64,000 nucleotides of DNA from an uncultured Eubacteriales bacterium (GTDB lineage Bacteria; Bacillota; Clostridia; Oscillospirales; Acutalibacteraceae). The notes under the pieces are model-generated. The model was not told the DNA's origin and did no database searches. It worked only from the letters and a program-made list of their open reading frames with translations. Position 1 is the stretch's first letter; every line of letters starts with the position of its first letter. The translations under genes and the position numbers were made by a program. The stretch covers positions 11,371 through 75,370 of the forward strand of contig CAJTXF010000006.1 in assembly GCA_910580045.1 (NCBI GenBank), in the 5' to 3' direction. This document shows, in pieces, positions 49,193 to 58,220 of the stretch.

Positions 49193-50876
49193 CACCTTTA
49201 AGGGACTGGTGTCCTGGATATGCCTGCTGACAGTGCTCTGCGCTGCATGTGTGGCAGTGGTCTTTGCGGTGATGGTGCTGGTGAACCCAGGCATCTTGGA
49301 GTATGTCACGGAGAATGTGCATGACTTTGCTGCCACGGTGCCCCAGGCAGTGGAGGAATACAGCCAAGGGGACGTGATTGCCTCTGTGGCCCAGGCGGAC
49401 GCGCTGATGTATGAATACACGGCAAAACTCCTCAGCGCTGCGGCGATTCTGCTCACGCTGATTATCCTTATCTTCACCTTCCGCCGGGACCGGAAGGCCT
49501 TTGAGGAGATGGTAGCCCTGGCACTGGGCAAGATTTGGATGGAAATCAAGCTGGTATTTCTGGGGCTGCTGTTTTTCTTCGGCCTGAGCCTGTTCGGGTG
49601 GAACAGCACTGAGCGGTGCTTTCTGTTCTGCATTCTGGGCGTTCTGGTGGTGTATCTGCTGTGCCTGGATGTGGGCAAGAACCACCGGTTTTTCAGCCAC
49701 AATATTATCCACTCCGTGCTGGAACGGCTCAACAATTATCAGAGCATGACCACCTTCCAGCAGCGGGCCATACGCCGGATATACAGCATTATCCTCATTG
49801 TCTGTGTGCTGGGGATTGTGGGCAGCGTGAGCTATTTCATTGCGGTGGGCCTGTTGGGCGACCACCACAAGCTAGCTCTGGGCATCCCCCTTATCACTGG
49901 GACTGCCATCATTGGCACCATATGGTGGTACATTCTGGCCCTCAAGCGGGATTTGCGGGACTGGAACCTGCTGATGGATCAGATTACCGAGATGTACGGC
50001 GGGGATTTGAACGCGGTGAACCATGTGCCCCCCACCTCTAATCTCTACGACTGCGCCATGCAGCTGAACATGATTCGCACTGGGGTGCAGAAGGCTGTGG
50101 AGGAGGGCACCAAGGCGGACCGGACCAAAATCGAGCTGATAACCAATGTGTCCCATGACATCAAGACGCCTCTGACTTCTGTAATCAGCTATGTGGAGCT
50201 GCTGAAAAAGGAGCCGGATTTGCCGGAAGCTGCCAAGGACTACGTGGCAATCCTCTCCCAGAAGACCCAGCGGCTCAGCAGCATTGTACAGGATGTATTT
50301 GAGGTGAGCAAGGCCGCCACAGGGAATATCAGCCTGAATCTGGACGATTTGGATATTGGACGGCTTTTGCAGCAGACCTTTGCGGAAATGGACGAGACTA
50401 TCCAGCGCTCTCAGCTCCAATGGCGGGTGGACATTCCAGACGCGCCCATGATGGTTCACGCGGACGGTCAAAGGCTGTACCGGGTATTTCAGAACCTGAT
50501 TCGCAACTGCGCCCAGTACTCCTTGGAGAACTCTCGGGTTTATGTTACCCTTGCAGCCCAGGCGGGAGTAGTGCAGGTAGTCATACGCAATATCTCCAAA
50601 ACAGAAATCACCATGAACGGCGAGGATTTGACTGCCCGGTTCGTGCGGGGAGACCAAAACCGCACTACTGAGGGCAGCGGCCTGGGGCTCTCCATTGCCA
50701 AGAGCTTTGTGGAAGCCTGCGGCGGGCAGTTCTTTGTCCGCACAGACGGGGATTTATTCATTGCCACAGTGCAGTTCCCACTGGCAGATTTGCAGAAGTC
50801 TGAGGGAACCTTCCGGTATGCGGCCGAGACAGCGGGCGCTACTCCCCCTGCGCTGGCAGCAGACAGCAAGGAGTAG
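49167..50876 (+). CDS. Sensor histidine kinase, VanS-like with multi-TM sensor (569 aa)
   Basis: Partner of the response regulator. It has about five or six TM helices (roughly 14-36, 73-96, 125-165, 205-260), then HisKA with the phospho-acceptor His in ELITNVSHDIKTPLTSVISYVELL-type text, and HATPase with NLIRNCAQYSLE and GSGLGLSIAKSF. The multi-TM sensor is larger than in VanS. The likely start is TTG at 49167 with AAGGTGG upstream; a TTG four codons later is possible. The tail is Ala/Pro-rich. Its ligand is unknown. Confidence 0.9.
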   Translation: MATNLKSTNTFKGLVSWICLLTVLCAACVAVVFAVMVLVNPGILEYVTENVHDFAATVPQAVEEYSQGDVIASVAQADALMYEYTAKLLSAAAILLTLIILIFTFRRDRKAFEEMVALALGKIWMEIKLVFLGLLFFFGLSLFGWNSTERCFLFCILGVLVVYLLCLDVGKNHRFFSHNIIHSVLERLNNYQSMTTFQQRAIRRIYSIILIVCVLGIVGSVSYFIAVGLLGDHHKLALGIPLITGTAIIGTIWWYILALKRDLRDWNLLMDQITEMYGGDLNAVNHVPPTSNLYDCAMQLNMIRTGVQKAVEEGTKADRTKIELITNVSHDIKTPLTSVISYVELLKKEPDLPEAAKDYVAILSQKTQRLSSIVQDVFEVSKAATGNISLNLDDLDIGRLLQQTFAEMDETIQRSQLQWRVDIPDAPMMVHADGQRLYRVFQNLIRNCAQYSLENSRVYVTLAAQAGVVQVVIRNISKTEITMNGEDLTARFVRGDQNRTTEGSGLGLSIAKSFVEACGGQFFVRTDGDLFIATVQFPLADLQKSEGTFRYAAETAGATPPALAADSKE

Positions 50877-50891
50877 GTATCGTTAACGCCA

Positions 50892-50923
50892 GTTTGAGAA
50901 TCGGTATATACCGATTCTCAAAC
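50892..50923. repeat. 32-bp perfect palindrome
   Basis: GTTTGAGAATCGGTAT is immediately followed by its reverse complement, with no loop. It is preceded by GTTAACGCCAGTT, matching the sequence before the inverted repeat at 2247. Its central 30 bases resemble the repeat at 2317. Confidence 0.85.
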
Positions 50924-50933
50924 ATAAAATAAG

Positions 50934-50966
50934 GCCCGCTGAGCAGGAAAGCTCAGCGGGCTTTTT
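50934..50966. terminator. Terminator between the sensor kinase and larE
   Basis: GCCCGCTGAGC pairs perfectly with GCTCAGCGGGC around AGGAAA, followed by five T. It serves the plus-strand kinase and probably the convergent larE. Confidence 0.88.
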
Positions 50967-50977
50967 GGCACAGAATA

Positions 50978-51721
50978 TCAGCGGGGCTTTAAGTCCAGAG
51001 CCACTGCCGGGAAGAGCTCCCCCAGAACAGAGAGTATCTCCCTGCGCTTTTCCAGCGCTAAAGGAAGCTGCTCCTCCGGCATCTGGAGCAGGGCCCGGCC
51101 CTCTGGCACCCGCACGCGGAAGTCGGTAAAGCCCAGACAGAACAGGAAGTCTTCGGCCTGCTCCACCCGGCTCAGTTCCTCTGGGGTGAGCTCCCGGCCA
51201 GCAGGGATACGGGTGGCCAGGCAGGCATAGGCGGGCTTATCCCAAGTGAAGAGCCCTGCCTTTCGGGACAGCTCTCGAACCTGAGTCTTGCTCAGATTGC
51301 ACTCCCGCAGGGGAGAGCGGACGGAGAGTTCTCCCAGCGCCCGCATACCCGGGCGGTCCCCCGCGTCATCAGAGGCATTGGTGCCGTCAATCAAAACCGG
51401 GAAGCCGTTGGCCAATGCCTGTTCCTTCAACGCGCTGAACAGGATCCGCTTACAGTAATAGCACCGGTCAGAGGGATTTTTGCGGACCTGCTCCTGAGCC
51501 AGAATATCAAGGGGGATAACGTGGAGCTCTACCCCCAGCTCCTGGCAAAGACGGCGGGCGTCCTGCTGCTCAAACTCTGGCTGGAAAACAGTCTGTATAT
51601 AATAGGGGCGCACTTGTGCCCCATACCGCAGGGCAGCGCTGAGCAGAAACGCGGAATCGACCCCGCCGGAAAATCCCAGCGCGACCCGTGCGTTATCCTC
51701 AAAAAACTGCTGTAATGTCAT
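50978..51721 (-). CDS. larE: ATP-dependent sacrificial sulfur transferase LarE (247 aa)
   Basis: PP-loop enzyme that donates its own Cys sulfur or cluster sulfide for assembly of the nickel-pincer cofactor of lactate racemase. The PP-loop is ALGFSGGVDSAFLL; SDRCYYCKRILF supplies a CxxC pair and KPAYACLATRI the third Cys, a pattern typical of [4Fe-4S]-type LarE forms. The ATG at 51721 follows AGGAGG. It is downstream of the dipicolinate synthase genes on the same strand. No larA, larB or larC gene is in the window. Confidence 0.88.
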   Translation of the reverse strand: MTLQQFFEDNARVALGFSGGVDSAFLLSAALRYGAQVRPYYIQTVFQPEFEQQDARRLCQELGVELHVIPLDILAQEQVRKNPSDRCYYCKRILFSALKEQALANGFPVLIDGTNASDDAGDRPGMRALGELSVRSPLRECNLSKTQVRELSRKAGLFTWDKPAYACLATRIPAGRELTPEELSRVEQAEDFLFCLGFTDFRVRVPEGRALLQMPEEQLPLALEKRREILSVLGELFPAVALDLKPR

Positions 51722-51787
51722 AGACGTACCTCCTGTTGTTCTCTTCACCACATTATAAGAGAAAACAGACGGTTCGTCAAGACACAG

Positions 51788-52351
51788 CTATCGAAACACT
51801 GGCTGCAGCTGTCTGCCCTCTAGGGCTGCCGCAACAGTTTCTTCCAGAAGGGAGAAGTCCGCCACCAGCGAGAAGGGCTTCTTCACTGGGTCGTCCTGAC
51901 TCAGGGGGACAAAGTACACGTTTTTGGTATTCATCAGCCGGGCCGCGTTCTGGCCTGAGGCTGCCAGCGCATCATTGCTGGCCAGGCAGAGTATCACTGG
52001 CTTTCCCACCCGCAGGGTGGACTTCACCGCCATGGTCACAGGTGTGTCCGTAATTCCCAACGCCAGTTTAGAGAGTGTGTTTCCTGTACAGGGACACACC
52101 ACCATTGCGTCGGCCAGGCCCTTTGGCCCAATGGGCTCAGCTGTTACAATACTGTGCAGCACCTGCCGCCCGGCAATCTGTCCTGCCCGTGCGATAAAGT
52201 CCTCTGCCTTGCCAAAGCGGGTGTCAGTCTCGTATACATTCTGAGACATTACCGGCAGCAGCTTATATTTTCCACTGAGCTTTTCCATCTGCTCCATAGC
52301 CTGCGCCAGGGTACAAAAGGAACCGCACATGGCAAATCCCAAGGTTTGCAT
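51788..52351 (-). CDS. dpaB: Dipicolinate synthase subunit B (187 aa)
   Basis: Flavoprotein subunit (SpoVFB) that makes the spore-core compound dipicolinic acid from a lysine-pathway intermediate. It shows LGFAMCGSFCTLAQAM, VYETDTRFGKAEDF and MVVCPCTGNTLSKLALG, diagnostic for DpaB. The ATG at 52351 follows AAGGAG about 9 bp upstream. It lies 47 bp after dpaA and before larE; expected to be sigma-K dependent. Confidence 0.95.
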   Translation of the reverse strand: MQTLGFAMCGSFCTLAQAMEQMEKLSGKYKLLPVMSQNVYETDTRFGKAEDFIARAGQIAGRQVLHSIVTAEPIGPKGLADAMVVCPCTGNTLSKLALGITDTPVTMAVKSTLRVGKPVILCLASNDALAASGQNAARLMNTKNVYFVPLSQDDPVKKPFSLVADFSLLEETVAAALEGRQLQPVFR

Positions 52352-52398
52352 TTCTACCATCTCCTTCCCTCTTGAATTTTCCGTATAATTCATGGCGT

Positions 52399-53226
52399 TT
52401 ACAGCATATGGCAGATGGTGGTCTTAAGCAGCTCCCCTGCCGCCCGAGGGGACAGCTTTCCCGGCAGGGAGGGTGCGTCCATTATGCGCAGGCCCAGCTG
52501 CTGTGCTGCCTCTCTGTCAAAGCCGCCGGGTGCAGAGGCCAGCTCCATGAGCAGCGCATCCCGTCCCTGGAGTGCTAGCATTTCCTCTCCCAGCACCTGG
52601 GTCGGTACAGTGTTGAATATGATGTCAAAGGCGCGGCCAGTCTCCTGATAACTAAGCGGAATGCACCCCAAAGCCCGGATGGCGGCCCAGTGAGCAGGCT
52701 TTCTGGCGGCACAGAATACCTGTGCCCCCATGCCCTGCAGCATCCCGCACAGAGCTTTGCCGATTCGCCCAAATCCGGCCACCAGGCAGCGGGCGCCGCC
52801 CAGGGTGCCGGGCCACTCCCCCACAGCCAAGGCCACAGCCCCTTCGGCTGTCAGATACGCGTTGCCAATGGTCAGCTCTTCCTGCGTGTAGTAGTCCTGC
52901 CAGGAGGCGGGGGCATCCTTCCAGCGGCTCAGCATTCCGCCGAACACCCGGCGGCCCTCTGTCAGCCGGAGAAAGGCCGCGTCCAGAGGGAGAGGCCGCT
53001 CCGCATATGGAGCGTTCAGGAACACGCCGTCCCGGCTGACAGGCAGTGGAAGCACAAAAGTAGTACAGCGCTGGGCCAGCAAGTCTAGTGGGGCCTGAGG
53101 CAGGCCAAAGGTATCCGGTGCCTGCTCCATCCCGCCCAAAAGAACAGGATATCCGTCCCCGGCCAAGGCCCGGGCCAGATAGAGCTGGCGTTTGTCTCCG
53201 CCCAGGATGGCGAAAGTATTTTCCAT
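52399..53226 (-). CDS. dpaA: Dipicolinate synthase subunit A (275 aa)
   Basis: NAD(P)-binding subunit (SpoVFA). An N-terminal part (FAILGGDKRQLYLARALA) and a C-terminal Rossmann part (CLVAGFGRIGKALCGMLQGMG) are visible. The length of about 275-300 is normal. The ATG at 53226 follows GGAGGAACC. Together with dpaB it commits dihydrodipicolinate to spore cortex chemistry. Confidence 0.94.
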   Translation of the reverse strand: MENTFAILGGDKRQLYLARALAGDGYPVLLGGMEQAPDTFGLPQAPLDLLAQRCTTFVLPLPVSRDGVFLNAPYAERPLPLDAAFLRLTEGRRVFGGMLSRWKDAPASWQDYYTQEELTIGNAYLTAEGAVALAVGEWPGTLGGARCLVAGFGRIGKALCGMLQGMGAQVFCAARKPAHWAAIRALGCIPLSYQETGRAFDIIFNTVPTQVLGEEMLALQGRDALLMELASAPGGFDREAAQQLGLRIMDAPSLPGKLSPRAAGELLKTTICHML

Positions 53227-53336
53227 GGGGTTCCTCCTCTGAGTGCCAGGCCGCAGGCCCAGCTTCTAAGGCTTGCCCCGCTGTGGCGGCGGGGATAACC
53301 CATAATATGGGAATGGTGGAAATTTGGTGAAATGAA

Positions 53337-53361
53337 AATAGAGCCGCAGAGCGGCTCTATT
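53337..53361 (-). terminator. Terminator after the transglutaminase gene
   Basis: AATAGAGCCGC pairs perfectly over 11 bp with GCGGCTCTATT around an AGA loop; on the minus strand TTTTCATTTC follows. Confidence 0.8.
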
Positions 53362-53366
53362 CCATC

Positions 53367-53981
53367 TTATCCGATTGTATCCGGCAAATCGTGAAGGTAC
53401 ATATACAGTGCGTCAGTACTGGCCTCCAAAATCTTCATGGTGCTGGCAAGGGGCTGGGCATAAATGACCTTCTCATCCACCTCACCCAACTCCTCCCGCA
53501 CCGGAAATGCCAGCCGCTCTTTCTCCAAATCGAATTCTGCCTGTACCCCCGGCTTATTGCCCCGAGCGTCCATCCTGACCCAGCGGTTTACGGGGAGCAG
53601 ATAGGCCGCGTTCAGGGCGTGGACACAGTACCCGCTCTCCGGGGTGTCTCCCAGGGTCAGCAGCTGGTAACATATCCCGGCAGGTATGTCGTTAACCCGC
53701 AGCAGTGCGGCCAACAGATTGGCTTTTGCCCAGCAGATTCCCACCCCTTGGCGCAGAACCTGGCTGGCCTTGGCAGTCACCCGCCTGTCTTGGACATCCC
53801 AGGCATGTTTTATCTGATCCCGCACAAAGTGATATGCCCGGCGGGCAATCTCTGTTTCGTCCCCGGCTGCCAGTGATTTTCCAACCCGGATGACCCAGGG
53901 CTCCTCCAAGTCAATATACTGGCTGCTGCCCAAATATTCCTCAAATTCATCGTGAATCAAGAATCCATCCCGCTTCTCCAT
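53367..53981 (-). CDS. Transglutaminase-like cysteine protease fold protein (204 aa)
   Basis: Predicted cytoplasmic transglutaminase-superfamily protein. The catalytic Cys is in GVGICWAKANLLAALLR, the His in YCVHALNAAYL and the Asp in RWVRMDARGNK. The N-terminal helix precedes RAYHFVRDQIKHAWDV. No signal peptide is present. It lies 8 bp after the ABC exporter gene stop, so is probably cotranscribed with it. The substrate is unknown. Confidence 0.82.
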   Translation of the reverse strand: MEKRDGFLIHDEFEEYLGSSQYIDLEEPWVIRVGKSLAAGDETEIARRAYHFVRDQIKHAWDVQDRRVTAKASQVLRQGVGICWAKANLLAALLRVNDIPAGICYQLLTLGDTPESGYCVHALNAAYLLPVNRWVRMDARGNKPGVQAEFDLEKERLAFPVREELGEVDEKVIYAQPLASTMKILEASTDALYMYLHDLPDTIG

Positions 53982-53989
53982 AACCGCCC

Positions 53990-55738
53990 CTATGTCACAC
54001 TGAACTGGCTGTTATACAGCTCAGCGTAGAAGCCGCCCTTTTCCAACAGCTTCTGATGGCTGCCCTGCTCAACAATGTGCCCGTCCCGCATAACCAAAAT
54101 GGTGTCCGCATCCCGGATGGTGGACAGCCGGTGGGCCACGATAAAGCTGGTGCGGCCCTGCATCATCTTGGCAAAAGCCCGCTGAATGCGGACCTCGGTG
54201 CGGGTGTCAATGGAGGAGGTGGCCTCGTCCAGAATCAGCATGGGCGGCAGGGAGAGCATGACCCGGGCAATACACAGGAGCTGCTTCTGGCCCTGGCTCA
54301 GACCCCCCAGCTCCTCGCCCACCAGAGTATCATAGCCATTGGGCAGGCGCTTGATAAAGCTGTGGGCATGGGCCGCCCGAGCGGCAGCCTCTACTTCTTC
54401 CGGCGTGGCGTCTGGCTTGCTGTAGGCAATGTTCTCCCGTACAGTGCCGTTTTTCAGCCAGGTATCCTGAAGCACCATGCCATAATTGGCCCGCAGGCTT
54501 CTTCTGGTCATCTCCCGAATGTCCATGCCGTCCACTCGAATGGCACCGGCATTCACGTCATAGAACCGCATCAGCAGGTTGATGACTGTCGTCTTGCCGC
54601 AGCCGGTAGGTCCCACCAGAGCCACCCGCCGTCCAGGCTCCACGTTCAGGCTGAAATTCTCAATCAGCCTTTGTCCGGGCTGATAGGAGAAGAACACATC
54701 CTCTATTTTCACACTGCCCTGGGCCTTTTCCAGCTCTACTGCCTGGGGCTGGTCTGGAGTCTGGGGCTCCTGCTCAATCAGCTCAAAGACCCGGGCTGCG
54801 CAGGCCAGGGCGTTCTGCAGCTCTGTCACCACGCCGGAAATCTCGTTAAAGGGTTTGGTGTACTGGTTTGCGTAGCTTAAAAAGCAGGTGAGCTGTCCCA
54901 CGGAGAGCCCGCCTGTCACCACGGACAGGGCTCCCACAATCCCCACACCAGTATACACCAGGGAGTTGACAAACCGGGTAGAGGGGTTGGTGATGGAGGA
55001 GAAGAACACCGCCCGCAGAGAGCACTTCCGCAGCCGCTCATTGATATCGCCAAAACGGGCCATAGCGGCCTCCTCCTGGCCAAAGGCCTGGACCACCTTC
55101 TGTCCTGCCACAGTCTCCTCTACAAAGCCGGTCTGCTCCCCCCGAACCTGGGATTGCAGCCGGAACATCTGATAGGTGCTTTTGGCGATAAATGCCGCCA
55201 CCACCAAAGAGATTGGCGTAACCAGAAGCACCACCAGAGTGATAGTGATATTCACAGAGAGCATAAACCCTAAAGTACCCAGTATGGTGATAACTCCAGT
55301 GAATAGCTGGGTAAATCCCATCAGCAGGCCGTCAGCAAACTGGTCCACATCTGCAATCACCCGGCTCACGGTCTCTCCGGCAGGGTGGGCGTCCAGATAG
55401 CTCAGAGGTAGAATCTGCAGCCGCCGGAATGCCTCCTGACGGATGTCCCGCACCACCCGGTAAGTGACCCGGTTGTTGATAACGCTCATCACCCACTGGG
55501 CCAGGGCGGCCAGGCCGATGACAGCGCCAATACGCAGCAAGATGTCGAAAATACCGGCAAAATCCACGTTCCCTGGGCCCATGATTTTATCCACCGCGTC
55601 GCCGGTAAGAATGGGAATATAGAGGGTCGCGGCCACGGACAAGGCCGCCAGAACAATGGAAAGGCCCACCAGAAGCCAATACCTGCGGATATACCGCAGC
55701 ACCTTTTTTAGTGTACCCTTTTGCGCTTTCTGCTTCAT
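53990..55738 (-). CDS. ABC exporter half-transporter, catalytically canonical partner (582 aa)
   Basis: Half of a heterodimeric multidrug-type exporter: an N-terminal six-TM domain (about 1-320) and a C-terminal ATPase. Walker A is GPTGCGKTT, Walker B ends in catalytic Glu (LILDEATSSID) and the switch His is present (IVAHRLST). The signature is degenerate (LSQGQKQ). Its ATG overlaps the stop of the upstream half by 4 bp (ATGA). Confidence 0.93.
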   Translation of the reverse strand: MKQKAQKGTLKKVLRYIRRYWLLVGLSIVLAALSVAATLYIPILTGDAVDKIMGPGNVDFAGIFDILLRIGAVIGLAALAQWVMSVINNRVTYRVVRDIRQEAFRRLQILPLSYLDAHPAGETVSRVIADVDQFADGLLMGFTQLFTGVITILGTLGFMLSVNITITLVVLLVTPISLVVAAFIAKSTYQMFRLQSQVRGEQTGFVEETVAGQKVVQAFGQEEAAMARFGDINERLRKCSLRAVFFSSITNPSTRFVNSLVYTGVGIVGALSVVTGGLSVGQLTCFLSYANQYTKPFNEISGVVTELQNALACAARVFELIEQEPQTPDQPQAVELEKAQGSVKIEDVFFSYQPGQRLIENFSLNVEPGRRVALVGPTGCGKTTVINLLMRFYDVNAGAIRVDGMDIREMTRRSLRANYGMVLQDTWLKNGTVRENIAYSKPDATPEEVEAAARAAHAHSFIKRLPNGYDTLVGEELGGLSQGQKQLLCIARVMLSLPPMLILDEATSSIDTRTEVRIQRAFAKMMQGRTSFIVAHRLSTIRDADTILVMRDGHIVEQGSHQKLLEKGGFYAELYNSQFSVT

Positions 55739-57465
55739 TTGCCTGCGCCCTCCTCTCCCTTTTGGAATTGGGAATCATAAATCTCCCGGTATACCGGGCA
55801 GGTTTCCAGCAGCTCCTCGTGGGTGCCCACGCCTACTGCCTGGCCGTCATCCAGGACCACGATCTTATCCGCATGGCGCAAAGAGGCTGTTCGCTGGGAC
55901 ACAATAAACACTGTCGGCTTGTGCTCCAATGCCCCAATGGCCTGGCGCAGACGGGCGTCTGTGGCCAAGTCCAGGGCGCTGGCGCTGTCATCCAAAATCA
56001 AAATGTCCGGCCTACGCACCAGGGCCCGGGCAATGGTCAGCCGCTGCCGCTGGCCGCCGGAGAAGTTCCTGCCCCCCTGCTCCACCGGTTCATCCAGACC
56101 TTTGGGCTTCTGCTCCACAAAGTCCTTGGCCTGGGCCTGCTCTAAGGCCTGCCACAACTCCTTATCGTCAGCGTCTCTCTTACCCCACAGCAGGTTCTCC
56201 CGGATGGTGCCAGTGAACAGCTCTGCCTTTTGGGGCACCACGCCTACCCGGGCCCGGAGCTCCTCCATAGGCCAGTCCCGCACGTCAACGCCGCCTACCA
56301 GCACCCGGCCTCCGGACACATCATAGAACCTGGGAATCAGGTTCACAAGAGAGCTTTTGCCGCTGCCCGTGCCGCCGATAATACCAATGGTCTCCCCGGG
56401 CCTGGCGGCAAAGCGGATGCCGGACAGGGACTCGGCGCCAGCGCCCCGGTAGGTCAGGGACACATCTTCAAAAGTGACGCCAGCATCTGTGCCAGCCTGC
56501 GCGCTCTCTGGGGAGCACAGGCTGGGCTGAATCTCCGGCACAGCGGCCACCCGGTTGGCACAGGCCAGGGCCCGGGTAATGGTGATAATCAGGTTGGCCA
56601 GCTTCACCAGCTCCACCAGAATTTGGGACATATAATTCAGCAGGGCTACTACAGCGCCCTGGGTAATCACGCCCGCGTCCACCCGCAGGGCACCGGCCCA
56701 GATAAGGGCTACAGCCCCCAGATTGATGATAATATAGGTCACTGGATTCATCAGCGCGGAGACCTTGCCCACAAACTCCTGCAAGTGGGTGAGCCCGGCA
56801 TTCTCAGCCTCAAAGGCAGCAGTCTCAGCCTGCTCCCGGCCAAAGGCCCGGACCACCCGGACACCGGTCAAGTTTTCTCGGGTCAGACCCAGTACTTTAT
56901 CCAGCCTGGATTGGACCTGCTTATACCGGGGCATGGTCCAGAGCATGACCCCGAACACCACCACGCACAGCAGGGGAATCACCCCCACAAAAATCAAGGC
57001 AGCTTTCCAGTCAATGGTGAATGCCATAAACATAGCCCCGAACACCACAAAGGGGGAGCGCAGCAACAGGCGCAGGGTCAGATTCATACCGTTCTGCACC
57101 TGGTTGACGTCGCTGGTCATACGGGTGATAAGGGTGGAGGTGCCCTGGGTGTCCATGTCAACATAGCTCAACCGCTGGATATGCCCATACAGCATGGCCC
57201 GCAGCTTGGCCGCAAAGCCCACCGAGGCCTTGGCCGCGAAGTACTGGGCTGTAATAGAGCACACCAGCCCAATCAGCCCCAAGGCCACCAGCACCAGGCA
57301 CATGCGGATAATATAGCCCTGGTCCCGCTGGGCGATGCCCACGTCTATCACCGAGGCCATCACCAGAGGTACCAACAGCTCAAAGGAGGCTTCCAGCAGC
57401 TTGAACAGCGGGCCCAGCACACACTCCCTCCGGTACTCCTTTAGGTAAATCAACAGCTTTTTCAT
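55735..57465 (-). CDS. ABC exporter half-transporter with degenerate ATPase site (576 aa)
   Basis: First half of the exporter. TM domain then ATPase with Walker A GGTGSGKSS. Walker B ends in Asp (LILDDSASALD) instead of Glu and the switch motif has Gln (IVSQRTAS) instead of His, whereas the signature FSGGQRQ is canonical. This is the complement of its partner, so one ATP site of the heterodimer should be active, as in BmrCD/TM287-288. Substrate unknown. Confidence 0.93.
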   Translation of the reverse strand: MKKLLIYLKEYRRECVLGPLFKLLEASFELLVPLVMASVIDVGIAQRDQGYIIRMCLVLVALGLIGLVCSITAQYFAAKASVGFAAKLRAMLYGHIQRLSYVDMDTQGTSTLITRMTSDVNQVQNGMNLTLRLLLRSPFVVFGAMFMAFTIDWKAALIFVGVIPLLCVVVFGVMLWTMPRYKQVQSRLDKVLGLTRENLTGVRVVRAFGREQAETAAFEAENAGLTHLQEFVGKVSALMNPVTYIIINLGAVALIWAGALRVDAGVITQGAVVALLNYMSQILVELVKLANLIITITRALACANRVAAVPEIQPSLCSPESAQAGTDAGVTFEDVSLTYRGAGAESLSGIRFAARPGETIGIIGGTGSGKSSLVNLIPRFYDVSGGRVLVGGVDVRDWPMEELRARVGVVPQKAELFTGTIRENLLWGKRDADDKELWQALEQAQAKDFVEQKPKGLDEPVEQGGRNFSGGQRQRLTIARALVRRPDILILDDSASALDLATDARLRQAIGALEHKPTVFIVSQRTASLRHADKIVVLDDGQAVGVGTHEELLETCPVYREIYDSQFQKGEEGAGK

Positions 57466-57575
57466 TCTCTCACATCCCTACAAGTAATCAGTTCTCGTAT
57501 CCCATATCCCGCTGGACAGCCGCCGTTTTTTCCGGAGCCAGCAGGGCTTCCAACTTCACAAGAACAGCAGGATTT

Positions 57576-58037
57576 TCATTTCACAACCTCCATAATGTAG
57601 ATTTGGCAGGGGTTGGCCTCGTCCCAGAGGTTGGGGAAACATTCCAGCTCCACAAAGCCCATGGCCTGGTAGAAGCGGTTGGTCAAATCATAGTCCGGGT
57701 AACGGCCCATTTCCACGGTTTTCACTGTGAGGAAGCGGCACCCTGCCTCCTTTGCGTAGGCGTATAGGGCCTGGAACAGGGCACGGCCTAAGCCCTTCCG
57801 GTGACAGTCTGGGCGCACGCCCATTACGTGAATCTCTCCAGCGTAAGGGCTGGTAGGCTTATAGGCAATAAATCCCTGGGCCCTCTCCCCCTCCATAGCC
57901 GCCCAAAGGGGCAGGCCGCGGCAGGCTTGGGCGTATTCTTCCAGGCTTTCCGGATTGCCGAACCAGTCTGGCAGGGATTTCAGCACATCCCCGCATATAG
58001 TCTCTCTCTGCCTGCTGTCCTCAATTCGTGTTACCAT
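57576..58037 (-). CDS. GNAT acetyltransferase (153 aa)
   Basis: Predicted acetyltransferase with the acetyl-CoA loop RPDCHRKGLGRALFQALYAYAKE and the terminal NRFYQAMGFVELECF. The ATG at 58037 follows AGGAGGGACT (58038-58047), and the MITE-like element begins at 58048, directly behind this site. The promoter must therefore be inside or beyond the element. Substrate unknown. Confidence 0.85.
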   Translation of the reverse strand: MVTRIEDSRQRETICGDVLKSLPDWFGNPESLEEYAQACRGLPLWAAMEGERAQGFIAYKPTSPYAGEIHVMGVRPDCHRKGLGRALFQALYAYAKEAGCRFLTVKTVEMGRYPDYDLTNRFYQAMGFVELECFPNLWDEANPCQIYIMEVVK

Positions 58038-58047
58038 AGTCCCTCCT

Positions 58048-58211
58048 AGGGCGTGTTCACATAAGCGTTCGTACGCGTCTTTTGGGCAAATTTTTGCCAT
58101 CTTCCATGTTGAAAATTCTTGAAGTACGCCAGTACATCTGCGAATTTTCGCCTTGAATCTGACAAAAATTTACTCCAAAATCCGCATGCTCAGCTTATGT
58201 GAACATGCCCT
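58048..58211. mobile_element. 164-bp MITE-like element with 19-bp terminal inverted repeats
   Basis: The ends AGGGCGTGTTCACATAAGC (58048-58066) and GCTTATGTGAACATGCCCT (58193-58211) are inverted repeats with one mismatch. The interior is non-coding and has sub-repeats such as GGCAAATTTTTGCC. No target-site duplication is obvious. A decayed colinear copy lies at 18468. No matching transposase is in the window. Confidence 0.75.
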
Positions 58212-58220
58212 GAAACTTTT

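Noticed and set aside
56230..57444. 404-aa reading frame antisense to the ABC exporter
   Set aside because: Rich in His, Gly and Gln as expected of an antisense frame; opposite a well-supported gene.
58048..58211. Element as a small RNA gene or regulatory RNA
   Set aside because: Terminal inverted repeats and a decayed colinear copy elsewhere fit a mobile element better; no promoter or terminator is seen in it.
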